Below the pieces are notes generated by a model. The model ran no database searches. It was given only the letters and a program-made list of their open reading frames with translations, and was not told the origin of the DNA. From positions 62,001 to 126,000 of the forward strand of contig NZ_BMVW01000003.1 in NCBI RefSeq assembly GCF_014650915.1: 64,000 nucleotides of DNA, in the 5' to 3' direction. The position numbers and the translations under genes were made by a program. This DNA comes from Streptomyces poonensis. GTDB lineage: Bacteria; Actinomycetota; Actinomycetes; Streptomycetales; Streptomycetaceae. This document shows, in pieces, positions 8,161 through 16,952 of this stretch (positions are counted from its first letter, which is position 1; the number at the start of each line of letters is the position of its first letter).

Positions 8161-11100
8161 CGCCCGCCCGCGCCCCCGGCCGGAGCGCCGCGCCGCGGCC
8201 AGCACGGCCAGCCCCGCGGCGGCCGCACCGGCGGCGCCCAGGGGCAGCAGGGCCCGCGGTCCCGGCGGCGCGGGACGCTCGGGCTCGGGCTCCTGTCCGC
8301 GGAGCCCGGCCGCCAGCACCTCAGCCAGGTGCAGGGGGGTGCGCCCGGTGCCGGCCTGCTCGACCTGTGTACGGCAGCTGAAGCCGTCCGCGAGGACCAG
8401 CGTGGTGTCGTCGGCGTCCCGTACGGCGGGCAGGAGCCCGGCTTCCGCGCACGCCATGGACACCTCGTAGTGGCCCTTCTCGAAGCCGAAGTTGCCGGCC
8501 AGCCCGCAGCAGCCCGCGTCCAGGACGTCGGCGTCGACCCCGGCCCGCTCCAGCAGCTTCCGTTCCGCCTCGAAGCCCATGACGGCGTACTGGTGGCAGT
8601 GCCGCTGGACCACCGCCCGCGCGTCGACCGCCGGCGGCTGCCAGTCCCCGGCGCGCTCGACGAGCAGTTCCGCCAGGGTCCGGGTCTGGGCGCGCAGCCG
8701 CTCCACGTCGGGGTCCTTGGGCAGCAGTTCGGGCCCGTCGGAGCGGAAGACGGCGGTGCAGCTGGGTTCGAGGCCCACGACCGGTGTGCCCCGGCGCAGG
8801 TCCTCGCGCAGGACGTCGATCGTGCGGCCGAGGACCCGCCGGGCGATGTTCAGCTGCCCGGTGGAGATCCAGGTCAGCCCGCAGCACACGGCCGTGTCCG
8901 GCACCTTGACCCGGAAACCGGCCGCCTCCAGGACCTCCACGGCGGCCCGGCCGATGGCGGGGTGGAAGTGATCGGTGAAGGTGTCGGGCCACACCACGAC
9001 CTCGCCCCGGTGCCCGTCGCCGCGCGGTCCGCCCCGCTCCCGCCACCAGTCGGTGAAGCGCTGCTCCGCGAAGACGGGCACGTCCCGTTCGGGCGCGACA
9101 CCGCCGAGCGCCTTGGCCGCGCGGGCCACCCACGGCACGGCCGCCAGCGCGTTGACGGTACGGGGCGCGAGCGCGACCACCCGGGCGACGGCGGGCAGCC
9201 AGCCCATCGAGTAGTGCGCGAGAGGCCGCGGCCGGCCGGCGTAGTGGTGGTGCAGGAACTCCGCCTTGTAGGTGGCCATGTCGACGTTGACCGGGCAGTC
9301 CGTCTTGCAGCCCTTGCAGGCCAGACAGAGGTCGAGCGCGTCGCGCACCTCGCGGGAGCGCCAGCTGTCCGGGACCGGGGAGTCGTTGCGCACCATCTCG
9401 AACAGCAGGCGTGCCCGGCCCCGGGTGGAGTGCTCCTCCTCGCGGGTGGCGCGGTAGCTGGGGCACATCACCCCGCCCTCGGAGGAGCGGCACTTGCCGA
9501 CGCCCACGCAGCGGGCGGCGGCCCGGCTGAACTTCCCGCCGTCGTGCGGGAAGGCGAAGACGGTGTCCGGCTCCCAGGGCACGTAGTCCCCGCCCAGCCG
9601 GAGGTTGTCGTCGAGACGGTACGGCAGCACGATCTTGCCGGGGTTCATCCGGTTGCCGGGGTCGAAGAGGCCCTTGAGCCGTTCGAACCCCTCGATCAGC
9701 TCCGGCCCGAACATCTTCACCAGCAGCTCGCCCCGCGACTGGCCGTCCCCGTGCTCGCCGGACAGCGACCCGCCGTAGCCCACGACCAGGTCGGCGGCCC
9801 GCTCCACGAACGCCCGCATGTGGGCCACACCCGCCTCCGACTCCAGGTCGAAGGGGATGCGGGTGTGCACGCAGCCGTGCCCGAAGTGGCCGTACACCGA
9901 GGGGTGGCCGTAGTCGAACTCCTCGTAGAGGCGCTTGAGGTCGCGCAGGTAGTCGCCGAGGCGGTCGACGGGAACGGCCGAGTCCTCCCAGCCCTCCCAG
10001 GTGTCCGGCTGTCCGGGGACGTGCGCGGTGGCGCCCAGGCCGGACTCGCGGACCAGCCACAGTTCGCGGATGTGCTGTTCGTCGTCGTACCAGGTGTGGT
10101 CGACGTCGTCCGGCTTGGCGTCGACGAGCGCCCTGGCCTTGGCATCGGCCTGCTCGCGGGTGTCACCGCTGAACTGGACCATCAGATACGCGTGGCCGTC
10201 GGGCAGTTCCTCCAGCGCCCCGGTGTTGAGGTGTTTCTCCTGCTGGAAGTGGATCAGCTGGTGGTCGACGCCCTCGAGCGCCGCAGGCTCGTGCTCCAGG
10301 ACGGCCGGCACGTGGTCGGCGGCCTCGCAGATGTCCCGGTAACCGAGGACGACCAGGGCGCTGTGCTTCGGTACGGGCACGAGTTCGAGTTCCGCGCGCA
10401 GAACGGTGACCAGCGTGGATTCGGACCCCGTGAGCAGTCCGGCCACGTCGAAGCCGTGCTCGGGCAGCAGCGAGTCGAGGTTGTAGCCGGAGACGCGCCG
10501 GGGGATGTCGGGGTAGCGCTCGCGCAGGAGACGGGCGTACCGGTCCCGCAGGGCGGTCAGGCCCCGGTACAGCTCCGCCTCCCGCCCGTCGCCGGCGGAT
10601 CGCCGCTCCAGCTCGGCGTCGTCGGTCCGCCCCACCCACATCCGGGTCCCGTCGTAGGTCAGCACCTGGAGGCGGTGCAGGTTGTCGACGACCTTCCCGT
10701 ACGCCTGGGCCGTGGACCCGCACGAGTTGTTGCCGATCATCCCGCCGAGGGTGCAGTTCGGGTGGGTGGCGGGCTTGGGCCCGTACTGGAGGCCGTACTC
10801 GGCCAGCTGCCGGTTCAGGTCGTCCAGGACGATGCCGGGCTCGACCACGCACCGCCGGTTCTCCGGGTCCACCGACAGCAGCCGGTGGCAGTACTTGGTC
10901 CAGTCCAGGACGACCGCGGTGTTGCAGCACTCCCCCGCCAGGCTGGTGCCGCCGCCCCGGGACAGCAGCGGTGCCCCGTGGGCGCGGCACACCGCCACCG
11001 CTTCCTCGGCGGCCTCCACGGTCCGCGGGATCACCACGCCGATCGGCACCTGCCGGTAGTTCGAGCCGTCCGTCGAGTACGCGGCACGGGTGCCCGCGTC

Positions 11101-11217
11101 GAAGCGGACCTCGCCGTCCACGCGGGCGCGCAGATCCCGCCGGAGGGCCTCGGCGTCGACGTCGATGTGTTCCTGGGGACGCCTGACGGCAGGGAGGGGC
11201 AGATCGACCTGATCCAT
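8143..11217 (-). CDS. FAD-linked oxidase with C-terminal Fe-S/CCG domains (D-lactate dehydrogenase-like)
   Basis: A fused 1024-residue dehydrogenase. In order: a PCMH-type FAD-binding domain (PLLSRGGGTSLAGECCN, and later NNSCGS), an FAD-oxidase C domain ending in YGGSLSGEHGDGQSRGEL and NPGKIVLP, two cysteine clusters for 4Fe-4S centres (CVGVGKC...C, and CLACKGCKTDCPVN), and two CCG repeats (DTAVCCGLTW, DAGCCGLAGNFGFEKGHYE). Such proteins oxidise D-2-hydroxyacids and pass electrons to quinone. A hydrophobic C-terminal stretch (LLPLGAAGAAAAGLAVLAAA) followed by Arg residues looks like a tail anchor. The ATG at 11217 has no strong ribosome site, so the start is less certain. It is divergent from a stand-alone cytochrome b. 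Confidence 0.88.
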   Translation of the reverse strand: MDQVDLPLPAVRRPQEHIDVDAEALRRDLRARVDGEVRFDAGTRAAYSTDGSNYRQVPIGVVIPRTVEAAEEAVAVCRAHGAPLLSRGGGTSLAGECCNTAVVLDWTKYCHRLLSVDPENRRCVVEPGIVLDDLNRQLAEYGLQYGPKPATHPNCTLGGMIGNNSCGSTAQAYGKVVDNLHRLQVLTYDGTRMWVGRTDDAELERRSAGDGREAELYRGLTALRDRYARLLRERYPDIPRRVSGYNLDSLLPEHGFDVAGLLTGSESTLVTVLRAELELVPVPKHSALVVLGYRDICEAADHVPAVLEHEPAALEGVDHQLIHFQQEKHLNTGALEELPDGHAYLMVQFSGDTREQADAKARALVDAKPDDVDHTWYDDEQHIRELWLVRESGLGATAHVPGQPDTWEGWEDSAVPVDRLGDYLRDLKRLYEEFDYGHPSVYGHFGHGCVHTRIPFDLESEAGVAHMRAFVERAADLVVGYGGSLSGEHGDGQSRGELLVKMFGPELIEGFERLKGLFDPGNRMNPGKIVLPYRLDDNLRLGGDYVPWEPDTVFAFPHDGGKFSRAAARCVGVGKCRSSEGGVMCPSYRATREEEHSTRGRARLLFEMVRNDSPVPDSWRSREVRDALDLCLACKGCKTDCPVNVDMATYKAEFLHHHYAGRPRPLAHYSMGWLPAVARVVALAPRTVNALAAVPWVARAAKALGGVAPERDVPVFAEQRFTDWWRERGGPRGDGHRGEVVVWPDTFTDHFHPAIGRAAVEVLEAAGFRVKVPDTAVCCGLTWISTGQLNIARRVLGRTIDVLREDLRRGTPVVGLEPSCTAVFRSDGPELLPKDPDVERLRAQTRTLAELLVERAGDWQPPAVDARAVVQRHCHQYAVMGFEAERKLLERAGVDADVLDAGCCGLAGNFGFEKGHYEVSMACAEAGLLPAVRDADDTTLVLADGFSCRTQVEQAGTGRTPLHLAEVLAAGLRGQEPEPERPAPPGPRALLPLGAAGAAAAGLAVLAAARRSGRGRGRASSRGR

Positions 11218-11361
11218 GAAGACGACGGGTATCCGCGACCCGTCGGCGACAAACCGGCGCCCGGCATTCGGCCCACCGCCGGCTGGGCCATGCGGCGCAA
11301 CCCGGGCGGATACTCCTCCGCCGCACCACGCGCGCGGGTAGTCCTGTCTCGCCGTGAGCCG

Positions 11362-11382
11362 TCGGACCGTGATCGGACCGTG
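11362..11382. promoter_or_regulatory. Two 10-bp direct repeats, 11-bp period
   Basis: TCGGACCGTG occurs at 11362-11371 and again at 11373-11382. The 11-bp period puts both copies on one helix face. They lie just upstream of the cytochrome b start, in the 186-bp gap shared with the divergent FAD/Fe-S gene. Repeats with this spacing often bind response-regulator dimers; no specific factor can be named. Confidence 0.4.
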
Positions 11383-11403
11383 CCGTCGTGAGGGGTGTTG
11401 CTC

Positions 11404-13044
11404 GTGCCGCTGTCGAGAAGCGGGGCACGTATCAAGCGGAGGACCCCGGACGCCGCCGGGAACGGTGTCGTCTTCCTCGACCGGCGGCTGCCGCTCGTGG
11501 ACTCCGCGGGACCGCTGCTGCGCAAGGCGTTCCCCGACCACTGGTCGTTCCTGCTGGGCGAGCTGGCGCTGTACAGCTTCGCGGTCCTGCTGCTGACCGG
11601 GGTGTATCTGACGCTCTTCTTCCAGCCGGGCATGGACGAGGTGCTCTACGAGGGGTCGTACGTGCCGTTGCGCGGGGTGCGCGTGAGCGCGGCGTACGCC
11701 TCGACCCTGCACGTGAGTTTCGACGTGCGCGGCGGCCTGCTCGTCCGGCAGGTGCACCACTGGGCCGCGCTGGTGATGGTCGCCGCGATCGGGGCCCACA
11801 TGCTGCGCGTGTTCTTCACCGGGGCCTTCCGCCGGCCCCGCGAGGTCAACTGGGTGATCGGCACGACACTCTTCCTGCTGACCGTGCTGGAGGGCTTCGC
11901 GGGCTACTCGCTCCCGGACGACCTGCTGTCGGGGACCGGGCTGCGCACCGCGCTGGGCTTCATCCTCTCGGTCCCGGTCGCCGGCACGTATCTGAGCATG
12001 TTCCTGTTCGGCGGCGAGTTCCCCGGGGACGCGATCGTCTCCCGGCTGTACGCGGTCCACATCCTGCTGCTGCCGGGGGCGCTGCTGGCGGCCGTCCTCC
12101 TGCATCTGCAACTGGTGGTCCGGCTGAAGCACACCCAGTGGGCCGGGGCCGGGAGGACCAACCGCAATGTGGTGGGCAAGCCGATGTTCCCGCAGTTCAC
12201 CGCCCAGTCGGCGGGTCTGCTGGCCATGGTCGCCGGTGTGCTGCTGCTCCTCGCGGCCGTGGCGCAGGTCAACCCCGTCTGGGCGTACGGCCCCTACCGG
12301 CCGGACCAGGTGTCCACCGGTGCCCAGCCCGACTGGTACCTGGGCTTCATCGAGGGGGCGATGCGGCTGCTGCCCGGCTTCGAGACCCGGCTGTGGGGCC
12401 ACACCGTCAGCTGGAACCCGTTCCTGCCCGCCGTGGTGTTCCCGCTGGTGTTCTTCGGCGTTCTGTACGCGTATCCCTTCCTGGAACGCTGGATCACCCG
12501 GGACAGGAGCGAACAGCACCTGTGCGACCGGCCCCGCGACGCCCCGGTCCGCACCGCCGTGGGAGCCGCCGCCCTCACGTTCTACGGCCTGTTGCTGCTG
12601 GCGGGCGGGCAGGACGTCGTCGCCCGTCTGCTGGACGTGTCCGTCGACCGGCTCACCTGGATCCTGCGCGTCCTGGTCCTGCTCGGTCCCCTGGCGGCGT
12701 TCTGGCTGACCCGGCGTGTGTGTCTCGCCCTGCAGGAACGCGACGGCGAGCGGCTGCGCGAGGGGGACGAGACCGGCGAGGTGCGGCAGTCGGTCGAGGG
12801 GGCGTACCGGGAGGGCCACCGTCCCGTTCCTGCGGAGGAGCGGTTCGTGCTGCTGGCCCGGCGCCCGGTACGTCCTGTGCCGCCTCCCGCGGAGCGTGGG
12901 GCCTCGGCGCAGCAGAGGGAGCGGCTCAAGGCCGTGCTGAGCGACTGGTACTACCGTGATCAGGTGCCGTACCCGGACGAGTCCCCTCCGGGTACGGGCG
13001 AGTCCCGTCCCGAGGGTCAGGAGGTGAGCCGGCGCACTCCGTAG
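11404..13044 (+). CDS. Cytochrome b subunit of a bc-type complex (stand-alone copy)
   Basis: About 546 residues. GTG at 11404 is preferred because GAGGGG ends 8 bases upstream; an in-frame GTG at 11395 is the alternative. It has eight or more membrane spans, with heme-ligating histidine pairs in VHHWAALVMVAAIGAHMLRVF-type and HILLLPGALLAAVLLH helices, and the actinobacterial quinol-site motif PDWYLGFIEGAMRLLPG. The long C-terminal extension after the last helix is hydrophilic and charged. The main qcrCAB operon normally includes a diheme cytochrome c and a Rieske protein, and neither is encoded here, so this is a second, orphan cytochrome b. It could accept electrons from the adjacent dehydrogenase. 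The 3' end overlaps the convergent SDR gene by 28 bases. Confidence 0.9.
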   Translation: MPLSRSGARIKRRTPDAAGNGVVFLDRRLPLVDSAGPLLRKAFPDHWSFLLGELALYSFAVLLLTGVYLTLFFQPGMDEVLYEGSYVPLRGVRVSAAYASTLHVSFDVRGGLLVRQVHHWAALVMVAAIGAHMLRVFFTGAFRRPREVNWVIGTTLFLLTVLEGFAGYSLPDDLLSGTGLRTALGFILSVPVAGTYLSMFLFGGEFPGDAIVSRLYAVHILLLPGALLAAVLLHLQLVVRLKHTQWAGAGRTNRNVVGKPMFPQFTAQSAGLLAMVAGVLLLLAAVAQVNPVWAYGPYRPDQVSTGAQPDWYLGFIEGAMRLLPGFETRLWGHTVSWNPFLPAVVFPLVFFGVLYAYPFLERWITRDRSEQHLCDRPRDAPVRTAVGAAALTFYGLLLLAGGQDVVARLLDVSVDRLTWILRVLVLLGPLAAFWLTRRVCLALQERDGERLREGDETGEVRQSVEGAYREGHRPVPAEERFVLLARRPVRPVPPPAERGASAQQRERLKAVLSDWYYRDQVPYPDESPPGTGESRPEGQEVSRRTP

Positions 13045-14024
13045 GAGACCGCCGCCGCCACGCCGGCCGCGACGGCCACCCGGCCGAGGCCGTGACGGCT
13101 CGCCCACCACTGCGGGGCGACCGCGTGCGCCTGCTCGTCGAAGACGCCGTGCGCGCCGTAGTCCTTGGTCCCGTCCGCCGGCTCGTAGAGGTTCCCCTCT
13201 CCCCCGGGCGGCGGGAAGGCGTCCGTCTGCTGCGAGTCGAAGCCCGTGCGGGCGAGGTACCGGTCGAGCAGTCCGGGCACGACGGCGTTCGCCATGAGGG
13301 TGAGCGCGGTGGAGGTGCCCACCCAGTACTCGCGCCGCCGCGGGTGGTCGGCGGCGTGCAGCACCGCGCCGGCCGCGACCTCCGGCTGGTAGATGGGCGG
13401 CACCGGCTGCGCGTGCTGCGGCAGGTGCGTCCGCAGCCAGCTGAACTGCGGGGTGTTGACGGCCGGCATCTGGACTATGGTGACGCGTACGTGGGACTTG
13501 TCGTGGAGCAGTTCGCAGCGCAGGGACTCGGTGAAGCCCTGAATGGCGTGCTTGGCGCCGCAGTAGGCGCTCTGCAGGGGGATGCCGCGGTAGGCGAGGG
13601 CGGAGCCGACCTGCACGATGACGCCCCGGTCGCGCGGCAGCATCTGGTCGAGGGCGGCCCGGGTGCCGTGCACGTAACCGATGTACGTCGACCGGGTGGT
13701 CTGCAGGAACTCGTCCGGCGCGAGGTCGGTGAACTTGCCGAACGCGGATGTGAAGGCGTTGTTCACCCAGACGTCCACGGGGCCGAACTCCTCCTCGGCA
13801 CGGCGGGCCGCCTCCCGCACCTGCTCCCACTCCGCCATGTCGGTGACCAGGGGCAGGGCCTGCCCGCCCGCCTCCCGTACCTCGGCCGCCGCCGCGTCCA
13901 GGCCCGCCCTGCCCCGGGCGAGCAGGGCGACCCGCGCCCCGCGGGCGGCGAACGCCCTGGCCGTCGCCCGGCCGATACCGGCGCTGGCTCCGGTCACCAC
14001 CACGGTCTGCTGCTTGTGTGCCAT
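13017..14024 (-). CDS. Short-chain dehydrogenase/reductase (SDR) with C-terminal membrane segment
   Basis: A 335-residue classical SDR with cofactor motif VVVTGASAGIGRATARAFAA at the N-terminus, VNNAF, and catalytic SAYCGAKHAIQGF (YxxxK). It is longer than the usual 250 residues: an added C-terminal region ends in a short hydrophobic stretch (VAVAAGVAAAVSYGV) and two Arg, which may sit at the membrane. GAGGA lies 6 bases before the ATG. It starts 9 bases after ctaF ends and reads the same way, so it is probably the third gene of the oxidase operon. The substrate is unknown; NADP preference is likely from the Arg after the glycine motif (LLARGRAG) but is not proven. Confidence 0.87.
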   Translation of the reverse strand: MAHKQQTVVVTGASAGIGRATARAFAARGARVALLARGRAGLDAAAAEVREAGGQALPLVTDMAEWEQVREAARRAEEEFGPVDVWVNNAFTSAFGKFTDLAPDEFLQTTRSTYIGYVHGTRAALDQMLPRDRGVIVQVGSALAYRGIPLQSAYCGAKHAIQGFTESLRCELLHDKSHVRVTIVQMPAVNTPQFSWLRTHLPQHAQPVPPIYQPEVAAGAVLHAADHPRRREYWVGTSTALTLMANAVVPGLLDRYLARTGFDSQQTDAFPPPGGEGNLYEPADGTKDYGAHGVFDEQAHAVAPQWWASRHGLGRVAVAAGVAAAVSYGVRRLTS

Positions 14025-14033
14025 CGGAACTCC

Positions 14034-14441
14034 TCACTGAGACGCGCCTGTGCCGGTACCACGGTCGCCGTACTGGAAAACGAACCCGTACACGCCCGGG
14101 ACGACGAGTCCCACGCCGATCAGGAACAGCCACAGGCCGTAGACCACGCCCAGCCCCAGGAGGGCCGTGCCCAGGGCGGCCAGCACCGGGAAGGCGCTCC
14201 GGGGCGGGAAGAAGGCCACGGGTCCCGTGGCCTCGTGGACGTCGGCCTCCTTCCGGCTCTGCGGCAGCGTCCCCGTCCTGCGGTGCTGACGGAGGAGGAA
14301 GAAGGAGACGAGGGCCGCCATCAGGAAGGCGACCACCAGCGCGGCGGTGCCCGCCGGTTCCGCCGCCCACCAGCCGTAGACCGTGGCGCAGACGGCGAAG
14401 AAGGCGCTGACGCCGGCGAAGAGGGCCGCCTCGGCGGTCAT
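14034..14441 (-). CDS. ctaF: Cytochrome c oxidase subunit IV
   Basis: A 135-residue protein with four hydrophobic segments, the size and topology of the actinobacterial oxidase subunit IV. Sequence such as [20 protein letters not shown] near the N-terminus and the C-terminal half ending [15 protein letters not shown] are typical of the family. The ATG overlaps the ctaD stop (ATGA) with GGAGGA just upstream, so it is translationally coupled to ctaD. It stabilises the aa3 oxidase complex in the cytoplasmic membrane. The match to subunit I next door makes the call firm. Confidence 0.87.
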   Translation of the reverse strand: MTAEAALFAGVSAFFAVCATVYGWWAAEPAGTAALVVAFLMAALVSFFLLRQHRRTGTLPQSRKEADVHEATGPVAFFPPRSAFPVLAALGTALLGLGVVYGLWLFLIGVGLVVPGVYGFVFQYGDRGTGTGASQ

Positions 14442-16150
14442 CGGCGTCCTCCCGCCGGGGAGTGGGAGTGCGCCTTCTCGGCGTGCTGGGGGTGGTGCAG
14501 GTCGAAGGCGGGGGACTCCGAACGGATACGGGGCAGGGCGGCGAAGTTGTGGGGCGGGGGCGGGCAGGACGTGGCCCACTCCAGCGAGCGGCCGTAGCCC
14601 CACGGGTCGTCGACGGTGACCTTCCGGCCGTACCGCGCCGTCCTGAACACGTTGTAGAGGAACGGGAGTGTCGAGGTGCCGAGCAGGAAGGCGCCGATGG
14701 TGGACGTCGTGTTCAGCGCCGTGAAGCCGTCGGCGGCCAGGTGGTCCGCGTACCGCCGTGGCATGCCCTGCGCGCCCAGCCAGTGCTGCACCAGGAAGGT
14801 GAGGTGGAATCCGGCGAGGAGCGTCCAGAAGTGGATCTTCCCGAGCCGTTCGCCGAGCAGCCGCCCGGTGAACTTGGGCCACCAGAAGTAGAACCCGGCG
14901 AACATGGCGAACACCACGGTCCCGAACAGCACGTAGTGCATGTGGGCGACGACGAAGTAGCTGTCGGTGGTGTGGAAGTCCAGGGGCGGGGAGGCCAGGA
15001 GGACACCGGTCAGCCCGCCGAAGAGGAAGGTGACGAGGAAACCGAGCGCCCACAGCATCGGCGTCTCGAAGGACAGCGAGCCCCTCCACATGGTGCCGAT
15101 CCAGTTGAAGAACTTCACCCCCGTGGGCACCGCGATCAGGAAGGACGCCACCGAGAAGAACGGCAGCAGCACCCCTCCCGTGGCGAACATGTGGTGCGCC
15201 CACACGATGGCGGACAGGCCCGTGATGGCGACGGTGGCACCGATCAGCCCGAAGTACCCGAAGACGGGCTTGCGGCTGAACACCGGGATGACCTCGGTGA
15301 CGATGCCGAAGAACGGCAGGGCGACGATGTACACCTCCGGGTGCCCGAAGAACCAGAAGAGGTGCTGCCACAGCAGTGCCCCGCCGTTCGCCGGGTCGTA
15401 GACGTGGGCGCCGAACTTCCGGTCGGCCATCAGGGCGAGCAGGGCCGCGGTGAGCACCGGGAAGGCCAGGAGCACCAGGATCGAGGTGAACAGCACGTTC
15501 CAGGTGAAGATCGGCATGCGGAACAGGGTCATGCCGGGTGCCCGCAGACAGATGATCGTCGCGATGAAGTTCACCGCGCCGAGGATGGTGCTCAGCCCGG
15601 ACACCACCAGCCCCATCGTCCAGAGGTCACCGCCCGTACCGGGGGTGTGGACGGGGCCGTTCAGCGGCGCGTAGGCGAACCAGCCGAAGGACGCCGCGCC
15701 CCGTGAGGTGAGGAAGCCCGACACGACCATCAGCCCGCCGAACAGGTACACCCAGTACGTGTAGGCGTTCAGCCGGGGGAAGGCCACGTCGGGGGCCCCG
15801 ATCTGGAGGGGCATCACGGCGTTGGCGAAGCCCACGAAGGTGGGGGTGGCGAACAGCAGCATCATCACCGTGCCGTGGACGGTGAAGAGCTGGTTGTACT
15901 GGTCCTGGGTGACGACCTGCATGCCCGGCCGGGCCAGTTCGGCCCGCATCAGCATCGCCAGGATCCCGGCGAACACGAAGAACCCGAAGGCCGTGACCAG
16001 GTACAGGTGGGCGATGACCTTGTGGTCCGTGGTCGTCAGCCACCGCACCACGGCCCTGCCCGTCCGCAGCGGCCTCGCGGTGGCGCCGGGCATGGCGGCC
16101 TCGCCGCCCTCCGCCGCGTCCGCCGCGTCCGCTGTGTCCACTGCCGTCAT
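14438..16150 (-). CDS. ctaD: Cytochrome c oxidase subunit I (second copy type)
   Basis: A 570-residue heme-copper oxidase catalytic subunit. Start ATG 16150 is chosen for the GGAAGAGA upstream; 15 extra residues are open before it. Twelve membrane spans are evident. Key motifs: [20 protein letters not shown] (CuB His plus the cross-linked Tyr, and the HPEVY proton-path Glu), WAHHMFATG (the two other CuB His) and [12 protein letters not shown] (heme His). It reduces oxygen at the membrane and pumps protons. Subunits II and III (ctaC, ctaE) are absent nearby, unlike the main cta-qcr cluster, so this is an accessory copy that would have to borrow partners. Operon: ctaD-ctaF-SDR. Confidence 0.93.
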   Translation of the reverse strand: MTAVDTADAADAAEGGEAAMPGATARPLRTGRAVVRWLTTTDHKVIAHLYLVTAFGFFVFAGILAMLMRAELARPGMQVVTQDQYNQLFTVHGTVMMLLFATPTFVGFANAVMPLQIGAPDVAFPRLNAYTYWVYLFGGLMVVSGFLTSRGAASFGWFAYAPLNGPVHTPGTGGDLWTMGLVVSGLSTILGAVNFIATIICLRAPGMTLFRMPIFTWNVLFTSILVLLAFPVLTAALLALMADRKFGAHVYDPANGGALLWQHLFWFFGHPEVYIVALPFFGIVTEVIPVFSRKPVFGYFGLIGATVAITGLSAIVWAHHMFATGGVLLPFFSVASFLIAVPTGVKFFNWIGTMWRGSLSFETPMLWALGFLVTFLFGGLTGVLLASPPLDFHTTDSYFVVAHMHYVLFGTVVFAMFAGFYFWWPKFTGRLLGERLGKIHFWTLLAGFHLTFLVQHWLGAQGMPRRYADHLAADGFTALNTTSTIGAFLLGTSTLPFLYNVFRTARYGRKVTVDDPWGYGRSLEWATSCPPPPHNFAALPRIRSESPAFDLHHPQHAEKAHSHSPAGGRR

Positions 16151-16271
16151 GCACGTCTCTTCCCACGGTCCGACACCTCCTCCTGAGTTGACCACCTGAC
16201 CGGCCGGGAAACCGGCACCACCCGCCCGAAGTCACTCGCGGTGCCGGTACGGGCAGCGCTGTTCGCGTGGG

Positions 16272-16661
16272 TCACACGGGGGACGACGGGAGACGACGGC
16301 GCCGTACGGGCGCGCGGTGCAGCAGCCGGACGAGCAGGCGGGTCAGCCGCCAGGCGACGAGCAGCGCGCCGAACGGTACGGCCATGCGCAGCAACCCCTC
16401 GGCGGGTCCCGCCGGAGCGAGCCCGGCCAGCAGGCTGATAGTGCCGACGCTCAGGCCCCAGGCCAGCGCGATGAGCGTGGTGAAGGCGACGGTCACCGGT
16501 ACGCCGCCCATCCCCCACGGTGCGAGGTCCGCGTCCGCGTCGAAGCTGCCGGCGGTCGTCGCCCCCGCGGCGACCAGGAGCCAGAAGCACACGACCACCA
16601 CGAGGGCGGCGGTCAGCACGATGGTGGGCAGGCCCGTCGCGGCCACGAGAACCGTCCGCAT
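16272..16661 (-). CDS. Small membrane protein, YqiJ N-terminal-like
   Basis: A 129-residue protein preceded by GGAGGGGG. It has an N-terminal hydrophobic helix (LPTIVLTAALVVVVCFWLLV), an acidic loop with DADADLAPWGMGGVPV, then further hydrophobic segments and a basic C-terminus. The helix / acidic loop / GGVPV pattern recalls the membrane half of YqiJ-type proteins, which often partner flotillin-like proteins; the C-terminal OB-fold of that family is missing, and no SPFH gene is adjacent. It may share transcription with ctaD 121 bases downstream. The membrane location is clear and the family call is tentative. Confidence 0.6.
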   Translation of the reverse strand: MRTVLVAATGLPTIVLTAALVVVVCFWLLVAAGATTAGSFDADADLAPWGMGGVPVTVAFTTLIALAWGLSVGTISLLAGLAPAGPAEGLLRMAVPFGALLVAWRLTRLLVRLLHRAPVRRRRLPSSPV

Positions 16662-16720
16662 GTCCCCCTCCGGCGGTGCACGGTTGCGTGTTCGGCGGGG
16701 CGGCGGCCGCGGCGGCTTCC

Positions 16721-16775
16721 GGTCCCGGTGCCGGGTATCCGCCGGTGCCACCGGCGGATACCCGGCACCGGGACC
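16721..16775. repeat. Perfect 55-nt palindrome (27-bp arms, 1-nt centre)
   Basis: The arm at 16721-16747 is the exact reverse complement of 16749-16775, with a single C at 16748 between them. It starts GGTCCCGGTGCCGGG and is extremely GC-rich, so it would form a very stable hairpin in RNA or a cruciform in DNA. It lies between two divergently transcribed genes, 60 bases upstream of the YqiJ-like start and about 180 upstream of the AraC start, so it is not placed as a terminator of either. Function unknown. Confidence 0.9.
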
Positions 16776-16952
16776 TTCCGCAGTGCTCCCCGCAGCCATG
16801 GTGCACGGCCGGACGTCCGCCGCGCCTTTCCGGTTTCCGGCAGTGTTCACCGGATCTGCATGCCCGGGAGTGACCAAAAACGCCCGCGGTACGGAGACGC
16901 GCGGATACTGCAATGCTGAAGAATGCCGGGGTGGTTCTTCCGGGGAGGCTCT

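Noticed and set aside
8143..14370. A single 6.2-kb open frame on the minus strand
   Set aside because: High GC keeps many frames open. Only the part up to 11217 shows FAD/Fe-S domains; the remainder lies antisense to cytochrome b or out of frame with SDR and ctaF and is Arg/Gly/Gln-rich.
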